Shown here: positions 17,530 to 25,983 of the stretch, piece after piece | Position numbering within the stretch: the stretch's first letter is position 1 | Layout of the letters: each line of letters begins with the position of its first letter | Origin: G965213525 sp965213525 | GTDB lineage: Bacteria > Actinomycetota > Acidimicrobiia > Acidimicrobiales > Poriferisodalaceae | Assembly (NCBI GenBank): GCA_965213525.1 | Contig: OZ243889.1 | Coordinates: 2,480,001 to 2,544,000, forward strand | Length of the DNA: 64,000 bases | Direction of reading: 5' to 3' | Made by a program: the position numbers and the translations under genes | The notes under the pieces: model-generated | Seen by the model: the letters and a program-made list of their open reading frames with translations, nothing else | Database searches by the model: none | Told to the model about the DNA's origin: nothing

Positions 17530-19257
17530 ATGGTCACGCAGCCGCGCGACGCGACGCCGGACGCCATGCCGAGCACGCCGAACGCCATGCCGAACGACAA
17601 GTACCGCCCGTTCGCACCGATCGGGCTCGACGACCGCACGTGGCCCGACGCCGTCATCACCGAGGCCCCGCGCTGGTGCTCGGTCGACCTGCGCGACGGC
17701 AACCAGGCGCTGATCGAACCCATGGACGTCGAGCGCAAGCTGCGGCTGTTCTCGACCCTGGTCGACATGGGCTTCACCGAGATCGAGATCGGCTTCCCCT
17801 CCGCCTCGGCGCCCGACTTCGACTTCGCCCGGGCCTTGGCCGAGCGAGGCGTGCCCGACGACGTCACCTGCCAGGTGCTCGTCCAGGCCCGTCCCGAGCT
17901 GATCGAGCGCACCTTCGCCGCCATCAGGGGTCTGCCCCGGGCGATCGTGCACCTCTACAACTCCACCTCCGAGCTGCAGCGCCGGGTGGTGTTCCGCACC
18001 GACGTCGCCGGGGTGCGCGACATCGCGGTGCGAGGCGCCCACCTCGTGCGGGCCAACGCCGAGGAGCTCACCGACGTCGACGACCTGCGCCTGCAGTACT
18101 CCCCCGAGAGCTTCACCGGCACCGAGCTCGAGTCGGCCCTCGAGGTCACCGAGGCCGTGCTCGACGTGTGGGAGCCCACCGCCGAGCGACCGGTCATCGT
18201 CAACCTGCCGGCGACGGTCGAGATGGCCACCCCCAACGTCTACGCCGACCAGATCGAGTGGATGCACCGGCACCTGTCCCGGCGTGACGCCGTGGTGCTG
18301 TCGCTGCACCCCCACAACGACCGGGGCACCGCCGTGGCCGCCGCCGAGCTCGGCGTGATGGCCGGCGCCGACCGTGTCGAGGGCACGCTGTTCGGCAACG
18401 GTGAGCGCACCGGCAACGTCTGCATCCCCACCCTGGCCCTCAACCTGTTCAGCCAAGGCGTCGACCCGGGTCTCGACCTGTCCGACATCGACGAGATCCG
18501 CCGGGTCACCGAGTACGCCAACCGGCTGCCGGTGCACCCCCGCCACCCGTACGTGGGCGAGCTGGTCTACACCGCCTTCTCGGGCAGCCACCAGGACGCC
18601 ATCAAGAAGGGCTTCGAGGCGCTCGGCGACGACTACGACGCCTGGGAGGTGCCGTACCTGCCGATCGACCCGGCCCACGTCGGGCGGTCCTACGAGGCGA
18701 TCATCCGGGTCAACTCCCAGTCCGGCAAGGGTGGCGTCGCCTTCGTGCTGAAGACCGAGTACGGCCTCGACCTGCCCCGTCGCTGCCAGATCGAGTTCTC
18801 GCGCATCGTGCAGTCGATCACCGACGCCAGCGGCGCCGAGATCAAGCCCGTCGAGATCTGGGAGACCTTCGAGCGCACCTACCTGGCGTCGGGAGGGCCG
18901 CTCGAGTTCCTCCAGCACCGGGCCACGACCGTCTCGGGCGACGACGAGCACACCACCCTGGGCGCCGACGTCGTGCTCGACGGCGAGCGCCAGGAGATCT
19001 CGGGCAGGGGCTCGGGCCCCATCGATGCGTTCTGCACGGCGGTGCACCGAGCGACCGGCGCCGACCTGCGCGTCGTCGACTACGCCGAGCACGCCGTCGG
19101 CTCGGGGGCAGACGCCAACGCCGCGGCCTACGTCGAGCTGATCCGTGACGACGGTGACGCCGTGTGGGGCGTCGGGCTGCACCAGAGCATCGTCACCGCC
19201 TCGCTGCGGGCGGTGACCTCGGCGTTCAACCGAGCCTCGGCCGGCACCCCCGGCTGA
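17530..19257 (+). CDS. leuA: 2-isopropylmalate synthase (actinobacterial long form)
   Basis: 575 aa. First committed step of leucine synthesis: acetyl-CoA plus 2-oxoisovalerate. Catalytic barrel motifs are SVDLRDGNQALIEPM (metal and substrate Arg/Asp), LHPHNDRGTA (HxH metal ligands) and FGNGERTGNV. The C-terminal LeuA dimer/regulatory domain for leucine feedback is present (about residues 430-570). ATG 17530 is 8 nt after a TACTGT -10 box (17516-17521), favouring a leaderless start there; ATGs at 17566 and 17587 are alternatives, since DKYRPF, where homology begins, follows the latter. Confidence 0.93.
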   Translation: MVTQPRDATPDAMPSTPNAMPNDKYRPFAPIGLDDRTWPDAVITEAPRWCSVDLRDGNQALIEPMDVERKLRLFSTLVDMGFTEIEIGFPSASAPDFDFARALAERGVPDDVTCQVLVQARPELIERTFAAIRGLPRAIVHLYNSTSELQRRVVFRTDVAGVRDIAVRGAHLVRANAEELTDVDDLRLQYSPESFTGTELESALEVTEAVLDVWEPTAERPVIVNLPATVEMATPNVYADQIEWMHRHLSRRDAVVLSLHPHNDRGTAVAAAELGVMAGADRVEGTLFGNGERTGNVCIPTLALNLFSQGVDPGLDLSDIDEIRRVTEYANRLPVHPRHPYVGELVYTAFSGSHQDAIKKGFEALGDDYDAWEVPYLPIDPAHVGRSYEAIIRVNSQSGKGGVAFVLKTEYGLDLPRRCQIEFSRIVQSITDASGAEIKPVEIWETFERTYLASGGPLEFLQHRATTVSGDDEHTTLGADVVLDGERQEISGRGSGPIDAFCTAVHRATGADLRVVDYAEHAVGSGADANAAAYVELIRDDGDAVWGVGLHQSIVTASLRAVTSAFNRASAGTPG

Positions 19258-19383
19258 TCACCGACCGAGACGCCGGCCCCGCACCTCGACCGAGCCCGGC
19301 CGCACGGTCGACGCTCGATCGGTCCGCCTTGGCGCGAACGGCGACCGGGAGGGACGCTGTCGGTCACCTCGGGAGGTGTGCGG

Positions 19384-19872
19384 ATGGATCTGCAGGTGTG
19401 GGCGGTGCTGGCCTGGATCGCCACGGCGCTCGGCGGAGCGACGATGGCGACGATCTGGATCCGGCGCGGGGGGCATCGCGCCCCGGGTGACGACGTCGTG
19501 GTGACCGAGATCGATCCCGAACGGTGGCGGCCCACCCGCTGGTCGCTCGGCATGATCGGCACGCACGCCACGTTGGCGTTGAGCGGCCTGCTGCTGGCGG
19601 CGGTGTACGCCGGGACGGAGTTCTCGGAGGGGTCGAGCTGGGAGCTGGCGCCGTGGGTGCTGCTCGGGTGGGTGCTGGTGACCGCTGGCTTCGGGCTGTC
19701 GATGTACCTGGGCGGGACCCGGCGCCGGGCCTCGGTCGCCGAGGGTCGAGCCGAGCGCTTCGACGTCGAGCCGGCCGAGGGGGCGGTCCCCCACGTGCTC
19801 GCCATCGGCCACGGCCTCGCCGCCCTGGCGACGACGGCGGTGCTCGTCGCCCTGATCGTCGACACCATCTGA
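19384..19872 (+). CDS. small integral membrane protein, unknown function
   Basis: 162 aa with about four hydrophobic helices (near residues 5-22, 55-75, 88-108 and 137-158) and a charged loop. ATG 19384 has GGAGG 7 nt upstream. No family recognised. It lies between leuA and an acyl-CoA dehydrogenase on the same strand, about 100 nt from each, and is probably independent. Confidence 0.7.
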   Translation: MDLQVWAVLAWIATALGGATMATIWIRRGGHRAPGDDVVVTEIDPERWRPTRWSLGMIGTHATLALSGLLLAAVYAGTEFSEGSSWELAPWVLLGWVLVTAGFGLSMYLGGTRRRASVAEGRAERFDVEPAEGAVPHVLAIGHGLAALATTAVLVALIVDTI

Positions 19873-19969
19873 GCTTCGTCGGATCGCGGCGTGCGCCCAC
19901 GTGGCCGGCGGGGCCGCCGGCCGGGCTCGCCACTAGCGTCGGGCATCGACGCCGAAGGGGGCCCTCCAC

Positions 19970-21226
19970 GTGGACTTCACCATCCCGAAGGACATCGCCG
20001 ATCTGATCGACGAGTGCGATGCGTTCATCGAACGCGAGATCGTGCCGTTGCAGGCCGCAGATGACAACGAGCGGTTCTTCGATCACCGCCGCGAGGACTC
20101 CCGCACCGACTGGGATCGCGACGGCCTGCCGAACAAGGAGTGGGAGGCCCTGCTCGGCGAGATGCGCCGCCGGGCCGACGCCGCCGGGCTGTACCGCTAC
20201 CACCTGCCCGAGCGCTTCGGGGGGCGTGACGGCACCAACCTCGGCATGGCGATCGTCCGTGAGCACCTCGCCCGCCGGGGTCTCGGGCTGCACAACGACC
20301 TGCAGAACGAGAGCTCGATCGTCGGCAACCTCGTGACGGTCCTGATGATGGAGCGCTACGGCTCAGACGCCCAGCGCAACGAGTGGATCCCCAAGATGCT
20401 GGCGGGCAAGGCCCGGATCGGCTTCGGCCTCACCGAGCCCAAGCACGGGTCCGACGCCACGTGGATGGAGACCACCGCCGCCCGCGACGGCGACGAGTGG
20501 ATCATCACCGGCGAGAAGTACTGGAACACCGGGGTGCACGAGGCGACCCACGACTACATCTTCGCCCGCACCTCCGGCGAGCCCGGCGACGGGCGGGGCA
20601 TCACCTGCTTCATCGTGCCCACCGACAGCCCCGGCTTCGAGGTCCTCGACTACATGTGGACCTTCAACATGCCGACCGATCACGCTCACGTGCGCCTCGA
20701 CGGCGTGCGGGTCACCGATGCCGACATCCTCGGCGACGAGGGTCTCGGGCTGGTCGTCGCTCAGCTGTTCGTCCACGAGAACCGCATCCGCCAAGCCGCC
20801 TCGTCGGTCGGGGCGGGACTGCACTGCATCGACGTGGCCGTCGACTACGCCAACGACCGCACCGTGTTCGGCAAGCCGCTGTCGACCAACCAGGCCATCC
20901 AGTTCCCGCTCGCCGAGCTGGCCACCGAGGCCGAGATGCTTCGGTCGCTCATCTGGAAGACCGCCTGGGAGATGGACCAGGGCATCGACCACATGGAGAT
21001 CACCGACAAGGTGGCGATGTGCAACTACCGGGCCAACCGCTTCGCCTGCGAGGCGGCCGACCGGGCGATGCAGACCTGTGGCGGCAACGGGTACTCGCGC
21101 AACATGCCCTTCGAGCACATCTACCGCCACCACCGCCGGTACCGGATCACCGAAGGCTCCGAGGAGATCCAGATCCGCAAGGTGGCCGGCCGCCTGTTCG
21201 GCATCACCGGACGGGCCAAGGGCTGA
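19970..21226 (+). CDS. acyl-CoA dehydrogenase family protein
   Basis: 418-aa flavoprotein that introduces the alpha-beta double bond into acyl-CoA and passes electrons to ETF. Segments GFGLTEPKHGSDATWMETT (FAD/substrate loop), YANDRTVFGKPLSTNQAIQF, MQTCGGNGYSRNMPFEHIYR and RITEGSEEIQIRK (C-terminal signature) are intact. The N-terminus is longer than in short-chain enzymes. GTG 19970 has AAGGGGG about 8 nt upstream, and a TAGCGT -10-like box lies about 30 nt before it. The EtfD-like reductase at 43.6 kb is a plausible electron outlet. Confidence 0.92.
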   Translation: MDFTIPKDIADLIDECDAFIEREIVPLQAADDNERFFDHRREDSRTDWDRDGLPNKEWEALLGEMRRRADAAGLYRYHLPERFGGRDGTNLGMAIVREHLARRGLGLHNDLQNESSIVGNLVTVLMMERYGSDAQRNEWIPKMLAGKARIGFGLTEPKHGSDATWMETTAARDGDEWIITGEKYWNTGVHEATHDYIFARTSGEPGDGRGITCFIVPTDSPGFEVLDYMWTFNMPTDHAHVRLDGVRVTDADILGDEGLGLVVAQLFVHENRIRQAASSVGAGLHCIDVAVDYANDRTVFGKPLSTNQAIQFPLAELATEAEMLRSLIWKTAWEMDQGIDHMEITDKVAMCNYRANRFACEAADRAMQTCGGNGYSRNMPFEHIYRHHRRYRITEGSEEIQIRKVAGRLFGITGRAKG

Positions 21227-21278
21227 ACCGGTCTGGGACCGCCGTGGCCCCGGACCCGGTCAGCGTCGTGCGGGCGGC

Positions 21279-21806
21279 TCAGCCGACGGGTACGACCCGA
21301 GTGCCCGACAGCCGGTCGTGCCACCCGCGCTGCGAGCGGTCCCAGATGGCCGAGGAGTACACGACGGCGTAGATGGCGACGCCGAGCACGCCGAGCACGC
21401 TGAGGGCCAGACCGGGCACGAGCCAGCGACGCGCGGCCTGGCCCGGGCTCACGGGCCCGTCGGCGGCGGCGTCGACGATGCGGATGCCGAGGGCGATCTT
21501 GCCCGGCGTCTGACCCCGCCAGGCCACGAACCCGGCCTCGTAGGCGAACAGCATGAGGCCGGCGATGAGAGGAGCGACCCACCTGGGATCAGAGACGCCG
21601 TCCTCGGCGTCGACGAACAGCGGCAGCACCACCGCGACGAGACCGAGGAAGATGACCAGATCGATGCCCCGGGCCGCGGCCCGCTTGGCCAGGGCGGCGA
21701 CCCGGATCGTGCCGTCGCCTGCGGCTGGTACGCCGTCCCCGAGGGCCGGGTCACCCCCGCTGGGGGGGAGGTCGTCCCGCGGGCCATCGGCGCTCGTCGA
21801 GCTCAT
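21279..21806 (-). CDS. RDD family membrane protein
   Basis: 175 aa with an acidic N-terminal tail and an RDD domain: AARGIDLVIFLGLVAVV (Arg/Asp in helix 1), RGQTPGKIALGIRIV and WDRSQRGWHDRLSGTRVV (Asp-Arg near the C-terminus). About three transmembrane helices. Function unknown, possibly transport or ion related. ATG 21806 has a TAGCGT -10 box at 21813-21818 (minus) with a 6-nt gap, so likely leaderless. Convergent with the acyl-CoA dehydrogenase. Confidence 0.85.
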   Translation of the reverse strand: MSSTSADGPRDDLPPSGGDPALGDGVPAAGDGTIRVAALAKRAAARGIDLVIFLGLVAVVLPLFVDAEDGVSDPRWVAPLIAGLMLFAYEAGFVAWRGQTPGKIALGIRIVDAAADGPVSPGQAARRWLVPGLALSVLGVLGVAIYAVVYSSAIWDRSQRGWHDRLSGTRVVPVG

Positions 21807-21885
21807 GGGAGCACGCTATCGGTGCCCCCGCCAGGGGCCCGACCCGGCTTCGCGCTGACACCCGCGCCGACCCCGCCGGTGGGGC

Positions 21886-22707
21886 TCAGCGGCGGCTGAC
21901 CCGTCCGGCCAGCGCAGTGAACGCCAGCCAGAAGCTGACCGCCGCCACCCCGGCCACCGCGGCGGCGCCCTCGGCGAGGGGGCGCAGCTCCCACCCGTCG
22001 ATGACCAACGAGCGCATCGCCCCCAGCAGGTAGGTGACCGGGTTGTAGTCAGCGACGGTGGCCAGCCACCCGGTGAGAGCCTCCTGGGGCAGGAACGTGC
22101 TGGTCAAGAAGGCGAAGGGGAAGAACAGCAGGAAGCTCGAGTTGACCGCTGCGGGGTTGCCGGTCTTGAGGGCGATGGCGTAGGGGAACCCGGTGAAGGC
22201 CAGCCCCCACGCCGCTGAGTAGGCGAGGAAGGCGATCACCCCGGGCACCCCGGTGGCGAAGCTCACCCCGACGAGCAGCCCGAGACCGACCACCAGCAGG
22301 CTCAACACGATGAACAGCACGATGTCGGCGACCATCAGGCCCAACAGCAGGGTGGCCCGGCGGATCGGGGTCATCAGCAGGCGGTCGAAGTAGCCGTCCT
22401 GGATGTCCACGACCAGTGCGTTGGCCCGGGACAGCCCGGTCACCGCGAACACGATGGCCACCGGCAGCTGGAACGCCTTGAAGTCATCGACGATCCCGCC
22501 CGCCTCGGCGGCGTCTTGCAGCGAGCCCACGTTGACGATGAAGAAGAACAGCGGCACGAACAACGCGGGAAGCAAGAACTCGGGCTCACGGGGGATCGAG
22601 CGCAGCGCCCGTCCGGCGACGGCGGCCAGGTTGGCCAGGAACGGCGCCCGTCGGGCCCGCACGCCGGTGGTCGGCACCGGCGGCGACGGATCGACCCGGG
22701 CCGTCAC
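21886..22707 (-). CDS. ABC-2 type transporter permease (DrrB-like)
   Basis: 273 aa with six predicted membrane helices and the ABC-2 pattern: DIQDGYFDRLLMTPIRRATL after helix 2 and PVTYLLGAMRSLVI near the C-terminus. It forms an exporter with the ATPase whose stop it overlaps (GTGA). The substrate, drug or lipid, cannot be told from sequence. Confidence 0.88.
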   Translation of the reverse strand: MTARVDPSPPVPTTGVRARRAPFLANLAAVAGRALRSIPREPEFLLPALFVPLFFFIVNVGSLQDAAEAGGIVDDFKAFQLPVAIVFAVTGLSRANALVVDIQDGYFDRLLMTPIRRATLLLGLMVADIVLFIVLSLLVVGLGLLVGVSFATGVPGVIAFLAYSAAWGLAFTGFPYAIALKTGNPAAVNSSFLLFFPFAFLTSTFLPQEALTGWLATVADYNPVTYLLGAMRSLVIDGWELRPLAEGAAAVAGVAAVSFWLAFTALAGRVSRR

Positions 22708-23660
22708 GCCGCCGCCTCCTCGGCGAACTGCTCGCCGGTGACGTGCAAGAAGACGTCGTCGAGGGTGGCGGTCCGCAGGGTGAGGCCCCGCAGGGCGACG
22801 CCGGCCCGTTCGAGCTCCATGCCGATCGCCCCGATCGCCACCGCCCCGTCGGCCACCCGCACGGTCACCTGGGTGCCGTGCGCCTCGACCGACTCGACCC
22901 CGCGCACCGCGTCGAGGGCGCGGAGGTCAGCGGTGGCCACGGCGTCACCGGACACCTCGGCGATGATGAGGTCGCTGCCGACCCGGTGCTTCAGCTCGGT
23001 GGGAGTGCCCTCGATGACCAGGCGGCCCTTGTGGATGATGCCGACCCGGTCGGCGAGGGCGTCGGCCTCCTCGAGGTACTGCGTGGTGAGGAAGATCGTC
23101 ATCCCGAGGGCGTCGTTGAGGCGCTGCACCTCCTGCCACACCGCCGCCCGACTGATCGGATCGAGCCCGGTGGTGGGCTCGTCGAGGAACAGCACAGACG
23201 GCTCGTGGATGAGCGCGGCGGCCAGGTCGAGGCGGCGCTTCATGCCCCCCGAGTAGGTGCCGATCGGCCGGTCGATGGCGTCGCCGATGTCGACCAGACG
23301 GGTGACGTCGTCGACTCGGCGGGCGACGTCACCTCGGCTGAGGCCGTACAGCCGGCCCTGGAGGCGCAGCAGCTCGATGCCGGTCTGCTTGGGATCGAGC
23401 GAGGCGTCCTGGAGGGCGACGCCGATGCGCAACCGCACGGCGTCGGGCTGGGTGGCGACGTCGTGCCCGAGGATCTGCGCCGACCCGCCCGAGGGCGTCA
23501 ACAGCGTGCACAGCACCCGCACCAGCGTCGACTTGCCGGCGCCGTTGGGGCCCAAGAAGCCGTAGATCTCGCCCTCGGCCACCGCCAGATCGACGCCGTC
23601 GACGGCGACGAGACCCCCGAAGGTGCGCCGAAGCCCCTCGGTGAGGATCGCAGCGGCCAC
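22704..23660 (-). CDS. ABC exporter ATPase (DrrA-like)
   Basis: 318 aa: Walker A GPNGAGKST, signature TYSGGMKRRLDLA, Walker B VLFLDEPTTGLDP and a C-terminal DrrA-like extension (TLDDVFLHVTGE). GTG 23660 is chosen because TAGCGT (23668-23673, minus) lies 7 nt upstream, giving a leaderless start. The in-frame GTG at 23669 overlaps that -10 box and is less likely. Couples to the ABC-2 permease. Confidence 0.9.
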   Translation of the reverse strand: MAAAILTEGLRRTFGGLVAVDGVDLAVAEGEIYGFLGPNGAGKSTLVRVLCTLLTPSGGSAQILGHDVATQPDAVRLRIGVALQDASLDPKQTGIELLRLQGRLYGLSRGDVARRVDDVTRLVDIGDAIDRPIGTYSGGMKRRLDLAAALIHEPSVLFLDEPTTGLDPISRAAVWQEVQRLNDALGMTIFLTTQYLEEADALADRVGIIHKGRLVIEGTPTELKHRVGSDLIIAEVSGDAVATADLRALDAVRGVESVEAHGTQVTVRVADGAVAIGAIGMELERAGVALRGLTLRTATLDDVFLHVTGEQFAEEAAA

Positions 23661-23716
23661 CGGCGGCACGCTACCGGTGAGCCGGCGGCGTGCGGTCAGG
23701 GCCCGGGTGGCTCGGC

Positions 23717-24622
23717 TCAGCCCGGTGACGTCGCACGGCTGTGGACGGCGGCGGCCACCCCTGCCAGGACGACCGCCCCACCCAGCACCTGCAGCGCCAC
23801 GAGCGATTCGCCCAGCACGACCCAGGCCAGGCCGGCGGCCACGACGGGCACCACCAGGGTCAGCAACGAGCTGGTCGTGATGGCGAGCTTGGGGTGGGCC
23901 CAGTTCATGATGAGGTGACCGCTGCCGGGCACCAGGGCGAGGGCCAGGGCGCCCAGCAAGCCGGCGACCCCGACGTCGAGCACCCCGCCCTCGACCAGGG
24001 CGAGGGGCAGGACCACGACCGCAGCGATGGCGGTGAGGGAGAACTGGTACTCGAGCGACCCGAGTCGCTGGCGGGCCCGCTTGGACGCCACGAAGTACAC
24101 GACCCACATCCCCAGGGCCACGACGGCCAACAAGTCGCCCCTCAGGCTCCAGGTCGGGCGCCCGGCCCCGCCGGCCACCACCAGGGCGACACCGATGACC
24201 GCCACCCCGGTGAGCGCCACCTGGCGGGAGCCGACCCGTTCACCGAAGAGGCGGCCGGCCAGCAGCATCAGCACGACGGGCTGGAGGGCCACGATCAGCG
24301 AGGCGTTGGCCACGCTGGTGGCCTTGATGGCGGTGAAGAACGCCGCGATGTTGCAACCGAAGGCGAGCCCACCGGGGGCGGCGAGGCGCAGGTCCCGACG
24401 GCTGGGCCGTCCCCCCCGCAGCACCAGCACCGCTCCGAGCACCAGGGCCCCGATCCACAGGCGGTGCAGGGCCAACACGGTGCCGGGCACATCGATCCAC
24501 TTCGACACGACGTTGCCGAGACCCCACAGCACCGAGGCCGCCACCCCGGCACCCAGCGCCACCCCGTCACTGGCCGCCCGCGTCGCCGGCACACCGCCAG
24601 AGGGAGCAGGGCCGGGGGGCAC
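23717..24622 (-). CDS. EamA/DMT-family transporter
   Basis: 301 aa with about ten hydrophobic helices in two EamA repeats (LWGLGNVVSKW in the first; SKRARQRLGSLEYQF between repeats). DMT proteins export metabolites or take up small solutes; substrate unknown. GTG 24622 lies 6 nt after TAGCGT (24629-24634, minus), so likely leaderless. Divergent from the TPP-riboswitch operon, which may hint at thiamin or vitamin-related transport, but that is only positional. Confidence 0.85.
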   Translation of the reverse strand: MPPGPAPSGGVPATRAASDGVALGAGVAASVLWGLGNVVSKWIDVPGTVLALHRLWIGALVLGAVLVLRGGRPSRRDLRLAAPGGLAFGCNIAAFFTAIKATSVANASLIVALQPVVLMLLAGRLFGERVGSRQVALTGVAVIGVALVVAGGAGRPTWSLRGDLLAVVALGMWVVYFVASKRARQRLGSLEYQFSLTAIAAVVVLPLALVEGGVLDVGVAGLLGALALALVPGSGHLIMNWAHPKLAITTSSLLTLVVPVVAAGLAWVVLGESLVALQVLGGAVVLAGVAAAVHSRATSPG

Positions 24623-24671
24623 CGGCGCACGCTACCGGCGGCGTCGGCTGCCACGACCCGGGACGGGCGGC

Positions 24672-24707
24672 CGCCCGTCACACCGCCCCCTGGCGGTGTG
24701 ACGGGCG
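24672..24707. repeat. perfect 16-bp inverted repeat with 4-nt loop
   Basis: Arms at 24672-24687 and 24692-24707, loop CCCT. It lies between the EamA start and the TPP riboswitch. There is no T-tract on either strand, so it is not a classical terminator; a divergent-promoter operator or an upstream RNA structure are possible. Confidence 0.7.
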
Positions 24708-24740
24708 CATCGGCGATGTGGAAGGCTTCCAGAACAGGAA

Positions 24741-24833
24741 CCCGCTGGGGGGGCCCGCTGAGGGCTGAGATCCACCGACGACGGTGGACCACTCCAGAAC
24801 CTGATCTCGGTCATTCGAGCGGAGGAAAGCGGG
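24741..24833 (+). promoter_or_regulatory. TPP riboswitch (THI element)
   Basis: Conserved THI-box blocks are present in order: GCTGAGA (about 24764-24770), a 7-bp P3 hairpin TCCACCG/CGGTGGA (24771-24788), ACCTGATCT, P5 CTCG/CGAG, then GCGGAGGAA. P1 pairs CCCGCT (24741-24746) with AGCGGG (24828-24833). The GGAGG of the aptamer's 3' strand doubles as the Shine-Dalgarno of the GTG at 24836, which starts 2 nt after P1. No terminator separates them, so control is probably translational: TPP binding locks the ribosome site. Confidence 0.92.
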
Positions 24834-24835
24834 AC

Positions 24836-25174
24836 GTGATCGTCGAGATCCAGTGCCTACCCACCCCCGTCGGCACCGCCGACGACCGGTATCGCCACGT
24901 CGATGCGGCCATCGCCGTGATCGCCGCCAGCGGTCTGCACCACGAGGTGTCGGCCCTCGGGACCACCTTCGAGGGTCCCGCCGAGCGGTGCTGGCCGGTC
25001 CTGCGTGCCGTCCACGAGGCCACCCTCGACGCCGGCGCCGACAAGGCCCTGACGATCATCAAGGTGTTCGAGGAGCGTCCCGTCGCTCCGGCGGGTGAGG
25101 CGCAGCCTCCAGCCGACAGCAGCGACGTGGGCCCCACCACCATGGCGTCGTTGACCGCAGAGCACCGGCGGTGA
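24836..25174 (+). CDS. thiamin-binding protein, MTH1187/YkoF-like (DUF77)
   Basis: 112 aa, ferredoxin-like fold family known to bind thiamin or pyrimidine: VIVEIQCLPTPVG at the N-terminus, GLHHEVSALGTTFEG in the middle, ADKALTIIKVFEER at the end. GTG 24836 follows the riboswitch directly and uses its GGAGG as ribosome site. The stop overlaps the permease start (GTGA). It likely binds intracellular or imported thiamin precursor within this salvage operon. Confidence 0.88.
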   Translation: MIVEIQCLPTPVGTADDRYRHVDAAIAVIAASGLHHEVSALGTTFEGPAERCWPVLRAVHEATLDAGADKALTIIKVFEERPVAPAGEAQPPADSSDVGPTTMASLTAEHRR

Positions 25175-25983
25175 GCGCTCCGTTCGTCGGCGGCGGCACC
25201 GATCGGTCCCGCCGGTGGGTCAGATCCCGTCTCGCCCCCGCGCTACCCGGGCTCGTCGCCGTCCTCGGCGTCGTCGTCGCCTGGGATCTCGGTGTGCGGG
25301 TCTTCGAGCCGGCCCCCTACCTGCTGCCCGCCCCGGGTGAGGTCTGGTCGGCCGCCTCTCGCACTCGGGAGGTGCTGGCCGACCACCTCGTCGCCACCGT
25401 CTCAGAGGCCGTCGCCGGCCTGGTCACCGGGGCGGTCGCCGGGTCGGCGGTGGCGATGGCGCTGTCGCTGTGGCGGCCCCTGCGTCGGGCCGTCGAGCCC
25501 CTGTTGGTGATGAGCCAGTCGGTGCCGGCGGTCGTCTTGGCGCCCCTGCTCATCGTGTGGGTCGGGTTCGAACCCGAGGCGAGGGTGCTGGTGGTCGCCC
25601 TCATCGCCTTCTTCCCCGTGGCCGTGGCGACGCTGGGGGGGCTGAGCGGCGCCGACGCCGAGCTCGTCGAGCTGCTGCGAGGTCTCGGCGCCGGGCGGTG
25701 GACCATCCTGCGCGCCGTGCGGGTGCCGTCGGCCCTGCCCGAGCTCTTCTCGGGGCTGCGGGTGGCGGCCGCCTACGCCATGTTCGGAGCGGTGGTGGCC
25801 GAGTGGATGGGCGCCCCGAGGGGCCTCGGCGTCTACCTCGCCCGATCCCAGGACAGCTTCCGCACCGACCAGGTGTTCGTGGCCGTGGCGCTGATCGCTG
25901 CGGTCAGCGTCGCCCTGTTCGGGGTCGTGGCCCTGCTCTCCCGGCTCGCGACCCCCTGGCACGTCCCCGGGAGCTCACGATGA
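25171..25983 (+). CDS. thiX: thiamin-precursor ABC transporter permease
   Basis: 270 aa, about six membrane helices, with the binding-protein-dependent permease EAA loop ELLRGLGAGRWTILRAVRVP. The N-terminal ALPGLVAVLGVVVAWDLGVR and LLPAPGEVW resemble nitrate/taurine/thiamin-precursor permeases. The GTG start overlaps the upstream stop by 4 nt and the stop overlaps the ATG of the binding protein. TPP-riboswitch context points to HMP or formylaminopyrimidine uptake. Confidence 0.88.
   Translation: MSAPFVGGGTDRSRRWVRSRLAPALPGLVAVLGVVVAWDLGVRVFEPAPYLLPAPGEVWSAASRTREVLADHLVATVSEAVAGLVTGAVAGSAVAMALSLWRPLRRAVEPLLVMSQSVPAVVLAPLLIVWVGFEPEARVLVVALIAFFPVAVATLGGLSGADAELVELLRGLGAGRWTILRAVRVPSALPELFSGLRVAAAYAMFGAVVAEWMGAPRGLGVYLARSQDSFRTDQVFVAVALIAAVSVALFGVVALLSRLATPWHVPGSSR

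Noticed and set aside
23661..23669. Upstream GTG start (23669) for the ABC ATPase
   Set aside because: It overlaps the TAGCGT -10 box; the GTG at 23660 is better placed.
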